Assembly (NCBI RefSeq): GCF_900110815.1
Contig: NZ_FOIT01000002.1
Coordinates: forward strand, 103,825 to 167,824
Length of the DNA stretch: 64,000 nt
Direction: 5' to 3'
Origin: Aliicoccus persicus
GTDB taxonomy: Bacteria > Bacillota > Bacilli > Staphylococcales > Salinicoccaceae
The notes under the pieces were generated by a model. That model was not told the DNA's origin. It saw only the letters and a program-made list of their open reading frames with translations, and ran no database searches. Both the position numbers and the translations under genes were made by a program. Below are positions 33,775 through 43,200 of the stretch, in pieces. Positions within the stretch are counted from its first letter, which is position 1, and each line of letters begins with the position of its first letter.

Positions 33775-34584
33775 ATGAAGCGTGTGATCGTCATCGGTTG
33801 TCCAGGTAGTGGTAAGAGTACGTTTGCTAGAAAACTACAAAGTATTATCGACATCCCTCTACACTACCTCGATATGCTGAAATGGAATAGTGATAAGACA
33901 GTTGTTGAAAAAGAAGTCTTCATTGAACGATTGAACAGAGTACTAGTAACAGATTGTTGGATCATCGATGGAAATTATTTACGTACGATGCCCTTACGCA
34001 TGAAAGAAGCAGATACGGTCTTTTTTTTAGATTATGATGTGGAAACGTGTTTGAGTGGAGTTGAAGCGCGTAAAGGACAGCCACGCTTAGACATGCCATG
34101 GATAGAAACAGAGACAGATCCGGCGTTTATCGAATTTATAAAATCATTTCATTCAGAATCTCGTCCAAAGATTTTGGAGTTATTAGAAGCAAATCAAGAT
34201 AAAGAAATCGTAGTTTTTAAAAATCGTTCTGAAGCAGATCAATATTTATTGAAGTTAACAATGCTTAATTTAGAACAATATCACCTGGATAAAGAGAATC
34301 GTAATAGCGGAAAATACGTCGATGTTCTCCATCCAGAATTTAAAGAATTTGGACAATCTGGTGCTATATACCACCTATGTGACTTCAAAGGTATACCACT
34401 TAAAGATACGAGTGAGTACGAAATTTCAAATTTTTTTGTTAAAGAATTATCGGAAGATAATCGGCTTTGTACTTATACTTTACTCAACAAAAATTCAGGT
34501 ATGAAAAGTAACCGGAGCTCTCTCTGGTTAAGGGATTACGACGATTGGAAACTATACTTTCACCAAGGTACAACAGTAAAATAA
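33775..34584 (+). CDS. P-loop kinase (FlaR/adenylate-kinase-like) fused to an NTF2-like domain
   Basis: A 269-aa two-domain protein. Residues 1-160 are a small P-loop kinase of the topology-modulation (FlaR) type: Walker A GCPGSGKST (8-16), YLDMLKWNSD, CWIIDGNYLRT and an ARKGQPR lid. Residues 160-269 resemble DUF4440/NTF2-like domains (LHPEFKEFGQSGAIYHL, SSLWLRDYDDWKLYFHQGT). Both usually occur as separate proteins, so this is a fusion. ATG 33775 fits AGGTGGG spacing. Substrates are unknown. It has its own terminator. Confidence 0.8.
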   Translation: MKRVIVIGCPGSGKSTFARKLQSIIDIPLHYLDMLKWNSDKTVVEKEVFIERLNRVLVTDCWIIDGNYLRTMPLRMKEADTVFFLDYDVETCLSGVEARKGQPRLDMPWIETETDPAFIEFIKSFHSESRPKILELLEANQDKEIVVFKNRSEADQYLLKLTMLNLEQYHLDKENRNSGKYVDVLHPEFKEFGQSGAIYHLCDFKGIPLKDTSEYEISNFFVKELSEDNRLCTYTLLNKNSGMKSNRSSLWLRDYDDWKLYFHQGTTVK

Positions 34585-34595
34585 TAACGATATTT

Positions 34596-34629
34596 TAATT
34601 CCCTAATTTCGATTAGGGAAATTTTTTTA
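34596..34629 (+). terminator. Intrinsic terminator after the kinase fusion gene
   Basis: AATTCCCTAAT pairs with ATTAGGGAAATT around a short loop, followed by seven T. Confidence 0.85.
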
Positions 34630-34666
34630 TTCAAAACCCTTTACAAGATAGATATATGCTGTTACT

Positions 34667-34686
34667 GTTATATACATAAGTATAAC
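34667..34686. promoter_or_regulatory. Operator-like inverted repeat before the GntR gene
   Basis: GTTATA and TATAAC arms separated by 8 bp, 21 bp upstream of the GntR start. A TTTACA-like -35 lies about 25 bp before it. It is a plausible autoregulatory site for the YtrA-type repressor, by position only. Confidence 0.4.
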
Positions 34687-34707
34687 ACTATATGAGGAGG
34701 TACAACT

Positions 34708-35097
34708 TTGAATGGAATGCTGAATGAGAGGAAGCCAATCTATGAACAGATTAAAGATTGGATTAGCGATCAAATTATTGATAAGTCACTCAGGCCACAT
34801 GATCGAGTACCATCAACAAACGAAATGGTTACTTTCTTTAAAGTAAATCATTTAACGGTCTCTAAAGGTGTCAATCAACTCGTAGATCAAGGCGCAATTT
34901 ATAAAAAGAGAGGTGTCGGCATGTTTGTTGCTGATGGAGCAAGAGAAACATTAATTGCAGAACGTAAAAAGAAGTTTAAAGAGGACTACGTAAAGCCAAT
35001 GGTTAATGAAATGTATGTACTTGGATTAAAAGAAAAAGAACTCAACCAATTAATCGAACGTGTGAAGGAGGATGAATATGGTCAGCGTAGAGTTTAA
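34708..35097 (+). CDS. GntR-family regulator, YtrA type
   Basis: A 129-aa repressor: an N-terminal winged helix (about 10-75, PIYEQIKDWISDQIIDKSLR with VPSTNEMVTFFKVNHLTVSK) and a short helical C-terminal tail, the YtrA subfamily design. The TTG start has GAGGAGG 7 bases upstream. It overlaps the ABC ATPase gene by about 20 bp and so heads a three-gene operon. YtrA regulators usually repress their own ABC operon until cell-wall stress occurs; the signal here is unknown. Confidence 0.88.
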   Translation: MNGMLNERKPIYEQIKDWISDQIIDKSLRPHDRVPSTNEMVTFFKVNHLTVSKGVNQLVDQGAIYKKRGVGMFVADGARETLIAERKKKFKEDYVKPMVNEMYVLGLKEKELNQLIERVKEDEYGQRRV

Positions 35098-35944
35098 AAA
35101 TGTTAACTTTAACATTAAGAAGGAAAAAATTTTAAATAATATTAACCTTAATTTTGAGCCTGGTAAAATTTACGGATTGCTTGGACGTAATGGTGCAGGT
35201 AAGACAACGTTACTTTCACTGATTGCAACGTATCAAAAAGTAACAAGTGGTGAGTTAACAGTGGCTGGTGAGAATCCGTATGAGAATGAAAGAGTTTTGC
35301 CACTTGTGAACTTCTTTCACCAATCGAATTATAACGACGATACAGATTCAATAAAAGCATTTTTTGAGCTACGTCAACTGTATTATCCAGATTTCAATAT
35401 GAGCTATGCAGAGGACTTGCTTGCTGAATACAAAATCAGTAGAGACAAAAAGATGAGTTCGCTTTCGCAAGGTCAAGCTTCTGTCATAGAGGCAATTATG
35501 GGACTTGCAACGATGGCGCCGGTCGTGCTGTTTGATGAAGTAACGAATGGTATGGACGCACCGTCGAGAGAAAAGTTTTATAAGCAAGTATTGAATGCAA
35601 AAGACCGTGAAAATCGTGTGATCGTATTATCGACACATATGGTATCTGAGATGGATTACTTGTTTGATGAAATTACGATCATTCATCACGGTGAAGTTCT
35701 AGTCAATGAAACGGTTGATACTTTCCTAGAAAGTGGTTATGAAGCGACAGGACACATTGAAGCAATCAAGCAATTCTCAGCAGATAAAAATGTCCTGCAT
35801 TCACGCACACTTGGCACGACGAGAGCAGTTTCAATTTTAGGACAAATTACAGAAGAAGAAATGCAAAAAATGGATGAATTAGATATTAGATTTGCACCAA
35901 TAAAATTACAAGATTTATTTATCAATATGACGGACGATAAATAG
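35078..35944 (+). CDS. ABC transporter ATP-binding protein
   Basis: A 288-aa ATPase with Walker A GLLGRNGAGKTT (about 35-46), Q-loop FFHQSNY, a degenerate signature LSQGQ, Walker B PVVLFDEVT and the switch His in STHMVSEMD. LSQGQ in place of LSGGQ occurs in YtrB/NatA-like groups. ATG 35078 is preferred because AAGGAGG then sits 6 bases upstream; ATG 35072 touches it. It is followed 13 bp later by the permease. Confidence 0.88.
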   Translation: MVSVEFKNVNFNIKKEKILNNINLNFEPGKIYGLLGRNGAGKTTLLSLIATYQKVTSGELTVAGENPYENERVLPLVNFFHQSNYNDDTDSIKAFFELRQLYYPDFNMSYAEDLLAEYKISRDKKMSSLSQGQASVIEAIMGLATMAPVVLFDEVTNGMDAPSREKFYKQVLNAKDRENRVIVLSTHMVSEMDYLFDEITIIHHGEVLVNETVDTFLESGYEATGHIEAIKQFSADKNVLHSRTLGTTRAVSILGQITEEEMQKMDELDIRFAPIKLQDLFINMTDDK

Positions 35945-35957
35945 GAAGGAGAGCAGT

Positions 35958-36623
35958 ATGAAGAATAATAGAGTAAGACTTGCAACGAACCATTTAAATT
36001 GGGCTGGATTTTTCGGGATGGCTTGGTATGTCGCGATTTTCACACTTATATATATTGCATTATTTCTAATTTTTGGCTCAGCAGAGCTAGATTCAATGTC
36101 ATATACGTCAATTGGGCTTAATGCAAACCGAGTGTTTATGTTAGTCATGGGAATCATTGTCGGAGGTGGCTATATATCGTGGGCATTTAGCTTAGCGATT
36201 ACAAGAAAACAATTCTACAAAGCCAATCTCCTTTCTGGATTAATCATATCGGCTATATTGGTAGCAGCAATACTATTGGTGGGATTATTAGTAAATCTAC
36301 TACCATTCACGGGAACAGAGGGTATCATTGAATTACAAATGCATCCGGTCTTAAACATTATTACAGTGTTTATCCAGACGTATTTAGCGTATCTCGCTGG
36401 GACATTAATCGGTATGGGCTTCTATCGTAATAGTTGGGCAGGTACACTTGCGATTCTTATTACAGTGGTATTTAATATGTCGCCAGATACGCTGGACCCA
36501 TATATCGTTGATATCCTAAATACAAGTAATGGTGTAGGTATGTTAATTGTAACCACAATATATGTGATCATCTTAGTAATTCTAAATTATGTTTATACAC
36601 GAGACGTTGCCATTCGCGTTTAG
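35958..36623 (+). CDS. ABC transporter permease
   Basis: A 221-aa membrane protein with about six helices (WYVAIFTLIYIALFLIFG, FMLVMGIIVGGGYISWAF, SGLIISAILVAAILLVGLLV and others). It is probably the membrane partner of the ATPase just upstream. GGAAGGAG lies before the ATG. It is the last gene of the GntR-ABC operon and is followed by a strong terminator. Substrate is unknown. Confidence 0.82.
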   Translation: MKNNRVRLATNHLNWAGFFGMAWYVAIFTLIYIALFLIFGSAELDSMSYTSIGLNANRVFMLVMGIIVGGGYISWAFSLAITRKQFYKANLLSGLIISAILVAAILLVGLLVNLLPFTGTEGIIELQMHPVLNIITVFIQTYLAYLAGTLIGMGFYRNSWAGTLAILITVVFNMSPDTLDPYIVDILNTSNGVGMLIVTTIYVIILVILNYVYTRDVAIRV

Positions 36624-36629
36624 TTAAGT

Positions 36630-36670
36630 AGCCAGAACACACATTTTGTTGTGAGGTTCTGGCTATTTTT
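36630..36670 (+). terminator. Intrinsic terminator after the GntR-ABC operon
   Basis: AGCCAGAACACACA pairs with TGTGAGGTTCTGGCT (one bulge) followed by a T run. Confidence 0.82.
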
Positions 36671-36755
36671 ATGCATGCTGATAAAGTACTCGGCTTTAAT
36701 TGTGCGTATAGGTAAGAGATAATAGATATATAATATTTTAAAAAGGATGATTCTA

Positions 36756-37268
36756 ATGGATGTAAAATTTCCGATTGGTCAGTTAGAACTACCTGAAGTA
36801 GTAACGGTGGAAAACTTAAAGTCTTGGTTAGTAGACATCGAAGGTTATGTCGTACGGCTAAATGAAATCGTCGATGGATTAAGTGAAGAAGAACTAGAGA
36901 AGCGCTATCGTGACGATGCATGGACAGTGCGGGAGCTCGTTCATCATATTGCAGACTCTCAGATTGGAATGTTTCATCGTTTAAAACTCGCTTTAACGGA
37001 TGATCGTCCGAATGTACCGAGATTTAATCAGGATGAATTTATCAATCTTGCTGATAGTAACATGCCGATAAAACCATCCCTCCTCATCTTGGCAGGGCTC
37101 AATGCACGAATCGTTGAGATGGGTGAGAGAATCAGCGAGGAACAGCTGTTAAGAATACTCACACTGGAAAATGAGAAAGAAATCTCAGTGGCAACGAAGT
37201 TTGCTAAACTGGCATGGCATCCTAATCACCATTTAGCACATATTAAAATTGCACTGGACAAAAAATAA
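36756..37268 (+). CDS. DinB/YfiT-like putative bacillithiol transferase
   Basis: A 170-aa metal-dependent protein of the DinB four-helix fold. It has RYRDDAWTVRELVHHIADSQ, then MFHRLKLALTDDRPNVPRF, and HPNHHLAHIKIAL; the three His are the metal ligands of the YfiT/BstA group. Such enzymes attach bacillithiol to electrophiles for detoxification, a family-based inference. ATG 36756 has AAAAGG 7 bases upstream; ATG 36747 does not. The next gene, a P-loop kinase, follows 16 bp later. Confidence 0.85.
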   Translation: MDVKFPIGQLELPEVVTVENLKSWLVDIEGYVVRLNEIVDGLSEEELEKRYRDDAWTVRELVHHIADSQIGMFHRLKLALTDDRPNVPRFNQDEFINLADSNMPIKPSLLILAGLNARIVEMGERISEEQLLRILTLENEKEISVATKFAKLAWHPNHHLAHIKIALDKK

Positions 37269-37284
37269 GATATCGAGGTAGTAT

Positions 37285-37851
37285 ATGAAAATCGTACTCA
37301 TATTCGGCCCTCAAGCTGTGGGCAAGATGACAATTGGAGAAAAAGTCGGCCAAGCATTGAATATCCCACTCTTGCATAACCACGTGACATTGGACGTGAT
37401 ATGGCCATATATCGGATGGAATGAAGATACATTTAAATTGTCCCATGATTTAAGGATGGGCATATTTAAACATATCGCAAAAGATGAAACACATCGTGGT
37501 ATCGTGTTTACGTTTGTTTGGGCATTTAATTTAGAAAGTGATTGGGATGCGGTAGGTGAAATGAAACAAATATTTAGCGCACAACATCATGAACTGTACT
37601 TTGTCGAATTGGCAGCTGATTTAGAGGAGAGAATTAAAAGAAATACGTCAGCTTATCGATTGGAGAAAAAACCATCGAAGCGTAACCTTGAGCATTCCCA
37701 CAATGAATTAGTACGTTCTATGGATAAACATCGTATGAATTCATTGGATGGTGAAATTAAAGAGAAAAACTACATGAAGTTAGATGTCACACATATCGGT
37801 GCGACAGAAGCGAGTCAGCACATAACAGAATGGATCAATTCTCGTGAATAG
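37285..37851 (+). CDS. P-loop kinase of the AAA/shikimate-kinase-like type
   Basis: A 188-aa protein with Walker A FGPQAVGKMT (7-16), a NHVTLDVIWPYIG substrate-side segment, GIVFTFVWAFN and a helical end with a RIKRNTSAYRLEKKPSK lid-like stretch. It looks like a small-molecule kinase related to antibiotic or nucleoside kinases; substrate unknown. A truncated copy of its first 84 residues lies at 18362-18611. It is close behind the DinB-type gene and probably co-transcribed. Confidence 0.78.
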   Translation: MKIVLIFGPQAVGKMTIGEKVGQALNIPLLHNHVTLDVIWPYIGWNEDTFKLSHDLRMGIFKHIAKDETHRGIVFTFVWAFNLESDWDAVGEMKQIFSAQHHELYFVELAADLEERIKRNTSAYRLEKKPSKRNLEHSHNELVRSMDKHRMNSLDGEIKEKNYMKLDVTHIGATEASQHITEWINSRE

Positions 37852-37976
37852 TAACCAATTAAGTAATACCTAAGTCTAATTTTTCATAAAAGACAAACAA
37901 CTCATTTGTCTAATAAAATGGACTCGTGTACCCTTAAAAAGGAATGTTACTATTATTAACTAAGGATTGATTATAG

Positions 37977-38537
37977 ATGAAGGTCGTATTTTTGTCGGGA
38001 TCGAATATCGGAACGAAGACATTAAAAGCTGTGGAGTATGTTGCTGAAGAATTTAAAACACAACATGAAACAGTAGAAACAGAAATATTAGATTTAGCAA
38101 ACCTATCGATGCAGTTTTGCGATGGTAGAAACTACACGGACTACGAAGGTGACACGAAGCATATCATCGATACGATTATCGATGCGGATGCAGTCATTAT
38201 CGGAACACCTGTTTTCCAAGCATCCATTCCAGCAGCACTAAAAAATGTATTTGATCTATTGCCACAACAAGCATTGTCAAACAAAGTGGTCGGTATACTC
38301 GTTACAGCGGGTTCTTCAAAGCATTATTTAGTTGCAGAACAACAATTAAAACCAATACTTTCATTCATGAAGGCACATGTTGTTAACGCGTATGTATTTA
38401 TTGAAGAGAAAGATTTTTATCAGTATGAAATCATTAATGAGAATGTAAAGATTCGCATAAAGCGACTCGTACAAGAAACGCATGCTTTGTCACAAGCGAT
38501 GCAGCAAGTACAAAGTATCACAGAAAAACTGCTCTAA
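37977..38537 (+). CDS. NADPH-dependent FMN reductase, SsuE-like
   Basis: A 186-aa flavodoxin-fold reductase. LSGSNIGTKTLKAVEYV at the N-terminus binds FMN phosphate and IIGTPVFQASIPAALKNVFD is the flavin loop. It supplies reduced FMN or reduces quinones or azo dyes. It could in principle feed the luciferase-like monooxygenase at 11795, though nothing in the sequence links them. CTAAGGATT lies before the ATG. A terminator follows immediately. Confidence 0.85.
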   Translation: MKVVFLSGSNIGTKTLKAVEYVAEEFKTQHETVETEILDLANLSMQFCDGRNYTDYEGDTKHIIDTIIDADAVIIGTPVFQASIPAALKNVFDLLPQQALSNKVVGILVTAGSSKHYLVAEQQLKPILSFMKAHVVNAYVFIEEKDFYQYEIINENVKIRIKRLVQETHALSQAMQQVQSITEKLL

Positions 38538-38566
38538 CCATCTTATAAAAGATGGTTATTTTTTTC
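38536..38566 (+). terminator. Intrinsic terminator after the FMN reductase gene
   Basis: AACCATCTT pairs with AAGATGGTT around ATAA, followed by a T run; the stem overlaps the stop codon. Confidence 0.88.
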
Positions 38567-38578
38567 ATGGAGGTCAAT

Positions 38579-39493
38579 ATGGAGAGCATTATAGAGGCGT
38601 TACATCGACAGTTAGAAAAGTATGAACCGACTGCTATCTACACTTTTAATGAAGGTTGGTCAGATGATGATAAGTTTATTGTGGAGACAAAGTCAGGTGG
38701 TAAGTATTTGCTCAGACTTTCTAACATAGACAAAGCATCACGTGCACAGCGGCAAGTGAAAATTATAGAGCAAGCAATGCATGCAGGAATTCCGACTCAA
38801 ACTCTGATCGATTACGGACCATGTTTGAATAATGAGCGGTACTTTATCCTACTCAAATGGATAGAAGTTGAACCATTACTCGATAAAATTTTAAGTTATT
38901 CTGAGGATGTACAATACAATTTAGGAAGAAAAGCTGGTCACTATTTACAAAAAGTTCACCAATTTTCTACTACTTATTCCACCGGACTCGATTGGGATGT
39001 GTTGTTTAATCGAAAGATAGATAAGAAGCTTGAGATGTATGAAAATTGCCCTTTGAAATACGATAGAGATCAGGAATTGATTGAAGCGGTTCAAACGTAT
39101 CGTAAAAACCTATCAGCAACACCTCAAGTTGTGCATCATGGTGACTATCATTTAGGGAATATGTTAATTGATAAAGATCGTGTTATTTACATCATTGATT
39201 TTGATCGACATGATGTTGGTGATGCTTGGGAGGAGTTTAACCGTCTGCCATTTAGTTATGACGTCAGTCCTACATTTGCATCCGGTCTTGTAGATGCCTA
39301 CTTTAATGATGTGATTCCACATGAATTTTGGGAGATGGTGTGTCTGTACACCTCAACCAACGCACTATCGGCTTTACCATGGGCGTTACGATTCGGTGAT
39401 GATGAAATAACGACGATGAAACGACAGACAGAGTCACTATATAAGCAATACAATAATTTTAACGACGTTATACCGCAATGGTATCATCGATAG
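38579..39493 (+). CDS. Aminoglycoside-phosphotransferase-fold kinase
   Basis: A 304-aa kinase of the APH/choline-kinase superfamily. The catalytic loop is VVHHGDYHLGNML with Asp as base, and the metal site is YIIDFDRHD. The N-terminal lobe has KYLLRLSNIDKASR. Family members phosphorylate antibiotics, choline, homoserine or sugars; the substrate is open. ATG 38579 has GGAGGT 4-5 bases upstream; the frame extends to 38552 but without a ribosome site. It has its own terminator. Confidence 0.85.
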   Translation: MESIIEALHRQLEKYEPTAIYTFNEGWSDDDKFIVETKSGGKYLLRLSNIDKASRAQRQVKIIEQAMHAGIPTQTLIDYGPCLNNERYFILLKWIEVEPLLDKILSYSEDVQYNLGRKAGHYLQKVHQFSTTYSTGLDWDVLFNRKIDKKLEMYENCPLKYDRDQELIEAVQTYRKNLSATPQVVHHGDYHLGNMLIDKDRVIYIIDFDRHDVGDAWEEFNRLPFSYDVSPTFASGLVDAYFNDVIPHEFWEMVCLYTSTNALSALPWALRFGDDEITTMKRQTESLYKQYNNFNDVIPQWYHR

Positions 39494-39494
39494 T

Positions 39495-39520
39495 AAAAAA
39501 GAGCCGATCGGCTCTTTTTT
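39495..39520. terminator. Bidirectional intrinsic terminator
   Basis: AAAAAAGAGCCGATCGGCTC with a T run, nearly perfect palindrome between two convergent genes. Confidence 0.88.
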
Positions 39521-40418
39521 AGATTAAGTTCTTATTTTCTTGTTTGGGAATACCGACACGTAAACTGATTTGCATTGCTTCAAGGTCACATCCTTGGTTT
39601 ACTTCTACATGACCATCGAGACTTAAGTACAAATCAATATCAGTGTTATCCCAACCGTATGGTTCACGCATCAGTCGTTGCATATCTTTCATCGATAACG
39701 ACAATGCCTCTTCATATGTGTCACGTGCAGCTGTCGTATACCAACGATCTTCTGTTTCTAATACTGGGCGGTCTAGCTCAACGTTTTTAATAACGTCTAC
39801 AGTAACAGTTGCTGACCCACTACACTCTAATCCTGCGCCATCTAACTCGCCGTCTCCCATCGCACCGTGCAGATCTCCGATTTGCAATAATCCACCAGAT
39901 ACATTTACTGGGAAATATAGAGTAGCACCTCTTCTAATCAAGCGGTTATCCATGTTACCACCGTGGTCACCAATGCGTCCACAACCGATTGGCTCTCCAC
40001 TTGGCGCAACGCCAATGACTCCAATCATTTTACGTAATGGTATTTCAATGTCATTAAAGAACGCAACTTCTCGTTCATTATCAATTTCTATAATCTTCGT
40101 ACGTATATCTGAGTTCTCTTTTAAAGGACCAACACCATATGTCACTGCAACCCCTTTGTCAGCAACACTTACATCATCGATATACACTTTTAAAACGTCA
40201 CCAGGTTCTGCCCCTTCTACGAAGAGAGGTCCTGTTCCCGGGTTAACTTGATCAAAATCAATGTCTCCAATAAGATCATCACTGGATTGAATCTGTTCAG
40301 AGAAACAGTCTACCGTATTAAACTTCACTGTATCTCCAGGTACAACGCGTAAAGCTGGTTCGTGCGACTTGTCAAACGTGAATTGACGTGTTTCCTTATC
40401 AATTTCATAACTTGCCAT
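39519..40418 (-). CDS. Acetamidase/formamidase-family hydrolase
   Basis: A 299-aa hydrolase of the FmdA/AmdA family that releases ammonia from formamide, acetamide or related amides. It has LRVVPGDTVKF at the N-terminus, the GPLFVEGAEPGD loop, IGCGRIGDHGGNMDNRLI and the metal-linked QIGDLHGAMGDGE. ATG 40418 is used because GGAGGG lies at normal spacing; the longer frame adds MEGFF. It is monocistronic. It may supply nitrogen from small amides. Confidence 0.9.
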   Translation of the reverse strand: MASYEIDKETRQFTFDKSHEPALRVVPGDTVKFNTVDCFSEQIQSSDDLIGDIDFDQVNPGTGPLFVEGAEPGDVLKVYIDDVSVADKGVAVTYGVGPLKENSDIRTKIIEIDNEREVAFFNDIEIPLRKMIGVIGVAPSGEPIGCGRIGDHGGNMDNRLIRRGATLYFPVNVSGGLLQIGDLHGAMGDGELDGAGLECSGSATVTVDVIKNVELDRPVLETEDRWYTTAARDTYEEALSLSMKDMQRLMREPYGWDNTDIDLYLSLDGHVEVNQGCDLEAMQISLRVGIPKQENKNLI

Positions 40419-40525
40419 AAAGAATCCCTCCAACTTTTTCCATGATACCGTTAGTATAGCACCTTCTACTCAAAGAAACTTAAAAAACCCTTGAGTCAAG
40501 GGACCCAAAGGGTAATGAGTATTAA

Positions 40526-41503
40526 TTACTTTGCATCTTCTTCATCTGATTCATCATTCTCTTCAGAATCTTCTATTTCAGTACCTTCACCGTCAGTGGG
40601 TTCAAGTGATTCTACACCATCTTGAATTTCTACACCTTCCGGTAATTCTAATTCAAATAATGATTCTTCAAATTCTTCTTCATTCATTTCAAGTGTTACA
40701 TATTCAGAACCGATAACTGAGTCTGAACCATCATCAATTTCTTGTTTTAAGATGATGTAATACTCTGTATCAATCCACATCGTTGTTGGTGAAGCGAATT
40801 CAGCACCTTCTGCATCTTCAATAGGTTCTAAGTTCACTTTGTATGCATCACGATCTCCAACTTGTTGAGTTCCTTCAACTGTTATATCATATGTTGTTGC
40901 AAGTGTTTCTAAATACTGAGATGCAGTGATTGCAGTGGACTCCATTTCTGTTTCAGGTGCATCAATACCACTTTCATCTTCAGTTTCAGTATCTTCTTCA
41001 CCTTCAGCTGCATCGTCTTCTTCAGATACGCTTATTGGAATTCGGAATGCTTGTTCTTGTCCTTCAGTATACACTAGCATTTCCTCACCATTGTTCACCA
41101 TTATTGTTAATGAACCATCAGGGTTTTCCATTTCCGTTCTAGAAAGGACAACATCTCCATCGTTCTGATACCATTCACGTGTTAAAGATTCATTATCAAC
41201 ATCTGCAACAGTTACTGAAATTGCTGTTTCAAGATAAAGATTCTCAATCTCATCTTGTGCTGCATAGCCATTTTCAATTAATGTTTCAAAATCAATTGCT
41301 TCATCTGTATTCACTTCACTCGATTCTTCTTGAGTTTCAGTATCGTCTTCTACATCTTGAGTTTCTGTTTCTTCCTCTACTTCTTCTGTGTCCGCATCAC
41401 TATTGTCCTCATCGTCTTGTGCAAATGCTACGTTTTCTCCATTCACGTTAAGTGCGAGTACCGACATTAGTGATAAACCTATACCTGTTTTTAAAAGTTT
41501 CAT
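40526..41503 (-). CDS. Acidic exported protein, LolA-like domain
   Basis: A 325-aa exported protein: a signal peptide with likely cleavage after AFA (about residue 28), a run of Glu/Asp/Thr (29-70), then a beta-rich domain (YLETAISVTVADVDNESL, EWYQNDGDVVLSRTEM, YVTLEMNEEEF) that resembles the LolA-like fold of Firmicutes sporulation and lipoprotein-carrier relatives, and an acidic tail. The fold call is from pattern only. No anchor is visible. It shares general design, not clear identity, with the protein at 51986. Such acidic surfaces fit a salt-tolerant host. Confidence 0.7.
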   Translation of the reverse strand: MKLLKTGIGLSLMSVLALNVNGENVAFAQDDEDNSDADTEEVEEETETQDVEDDTETQEESSEVNTDEAIDFETLIENGYAAQDEIENLYLETAISVTVADVDNESLTREWYQNDGDVVLSRTEMENPDGSLTIMVNNGEEMLVYTEGQEQAFRIPISVSEEDDAAEGEEDTETEDESGIDAPETEMESTAITASQYLETLATTYDITVEGTQQVGDRDAYKVNLEPIEDAEGAEFASPTTMWIDTEYYIILKQEIDDGSDSVIGSEYVTLEMNEEEFEESLFELELPEGVEIQDGVESLEPTDGEGTEIEDSEENDESDEEDAK

Positions 41504-41768
41504 AATAACTACTCCTCCATTTTCTTAAATGGTAGTTGGTATATTCCCAGTTCATATATCCAATAAACAAGCCATAAAATGTAAATAATCTAATTTTCAA
41601 GAACTATGCTTTAAAGGATAATAAACAACTGAAATTATTTTATATTATTTCAATATAACTATGAAATTTTCGAAACTTCATCAAAAAGGGTTTTATTTTT
41701 TACAAACCCCCGATATGATAGTCTTTTATAAGACAGATTAAAAATGGATTAAAAAGGAGTTGCGACTT

Positions 41769-43196
41769 ATGGTAAAAGAACCAGTTTCATCAGAAGAGAA
41801 CGTACAGAAGACAAAGAAGTTTGAACTTCCTCACATTTACGTCATACTCTTTACATTAACAGCACTTGCAGCGATTGCGACATATATCATTCCTGCAGGT
41901 CAATTTGAAAGGGAAACAGTTGATGACCGTGAGGTCATTATTCCTGGCACATTTGAGTATGTGACACAAAGTCCAGTTGGTATTCTTAACTTTATGACTG
42001 CGATTCCTCGTGGTGTACAAGAAACGGTAATCATCATCTTTGGTATCATGGCCATCGGTGCGATGTTCAAAATTCTTGAAAAAGCTGGTGTTATTAGTTA
42101 CATCATTAGTTTTTTAATCAAGAACTTTGGTAACAAAGGGATGTTGATATTCCCTGTTGTTATCGTGCCACTCGCATTATTTGTATCACTGACGGGTAAC
42201 ATTGAGTCTTCATTAATATTTATACCTGCCCTACTGCCATTATTCTTAAGATTAGGATATGACAGAATGGCAGCGACGGGTGCGATTCTTATTGCCACAG
42301 TTGTCGGTTTTACCGTAGCATTGACTGCCCCAGCGAACTTAGGTACAGCACAAACGATTGCTGAACTTCCACTATTCTCAGGTATCGGTTATCGTGCAAT
42401 CGTCCTTGCAGTCATGACAACGGTGGGTATTTTGTTCGTTATGTATTATGCGAGAAAAGTTAAGAACGATCCGAGTAAATCATTGATTTCTGACAATGTT
42501 GATAACAATGAGTTCATTGAACAAAGTATGGTCGAAGGCAATCCGATGAATACGCGTGCGATGATTGCAACAATAGTGTTTGTTCTGTTATTAGGATTTA
42601 TGTTGTTCGGAATTTTCCAGTATAACTGGTATTTTATCGAACTTGCTGGATTCTATATCTTTACAGGTATTATCATCGGTTTTATAGCTGGTATGGGACC
42701 TTCAAAAATTGCAGAAGCAATGAATGAAGGTGTAAAAACGATACTGCTTGGTGCGTTGATCGTCGGTCTTGCACGTGCAATTTCTATCATGTTAGAAGAC
42801 GGTTTGATCATGGATACTGTCGTCAACGGTTTAAGTATGCTCGTTACATTAATGCCGGAATGGCTAGTGCCGGTTGCGATGATGGTTGTTCAAGGTATTA
42901 TTAACTTCTTCATCCCATCAGGAAGTGGTCAGGCTGCTGCGACGATGCCGATTATGATCGGTGTTGTTGACCTTGCAGATATGACACGTCAAACTTCAGT
43001 GCTCGCATTCTTATATGGTGATGGATTATCGAACATATTCTATCCAACTTCGGGTTACTTCATGGCAGCACTAGTAATCGCAAAAATTAAGTATACTGAT
43101 TGGTTGAAATTTATTTGGCCTCTCTTATTATTATGGTACTTAATTGGTGCAGTGACGCTAGTTATCGCGTTCTTCATTGAGTATGGTCCATTCTAA
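41769..43196 (+). CDS. YfcC-family (C4-dicarboxylate/AbgT-like) transporter
   Basis: A 475-aa membrane carrier with about twelve helices. It has the family opening FELPHIYVILFTLTALAAIATYIIPAGQFER and FMTAIPRGVQETVIIIFGIMAIGAMF, then FFIPSGSGQAAATMPIMIGVVDL, the substrate loop shared with arginine/ornithine and peptide carriers. ATG 41769 has AAAAGGAG 9 bases upstream; TTG 41760 overlaps it. It is convergent with an M20 hydrolase, a pairing seen where imported amides or peptides are hydrolysed inside the cell. Confidence 0.88.
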   Translation: MVKEPVSSEENVQKTKKFELPHIYVILFTLTALAAIATYIIPAGQFERETVDDREVIIPGTFEYVTQSPVGILNFMTAIPRGVQETVIIIFGIMAIGAMFKILEKAGVISYIISFLIKNFGNKGMLIFPVVIVPLALFVSLTGNIESSLIFIPALLPLFLRLGYDRMAATGAILIATVVGFTVALTAPANLGTAQTIAELPLFSGIGYRAIVLAVMTTVGILFVMYYARKVKNDPSKSLISDNVDNNEFIEQSMVEGNPMNTRAMIATIVFVLLLGFMLFGIFQYNWYFIELAGFYIFTGIIIGFIAGMGPSKIAEAMNEGVKTILLGALIVGLARAISIMLEDGLIMDTVVNGLSMLVTLMPEWLVPVAMMVVQGIINFFIPSGSGQAAATMPIMIGVVDLADMTRQTSVLAFLYGDGLSNIFYPTSGYFMAALVIAKIKYTDWLKFIWPLLLLWYLIGAVTLVIAFFIEYGPF

Positions 43197-43200
43197 AACA

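Noticed and set aside
39643-40251. Plus-strand 202-aa frame
   Set aside because: Lies wholly inside the acetamidase/formamidase gene on the other strand and has no protein-like features.
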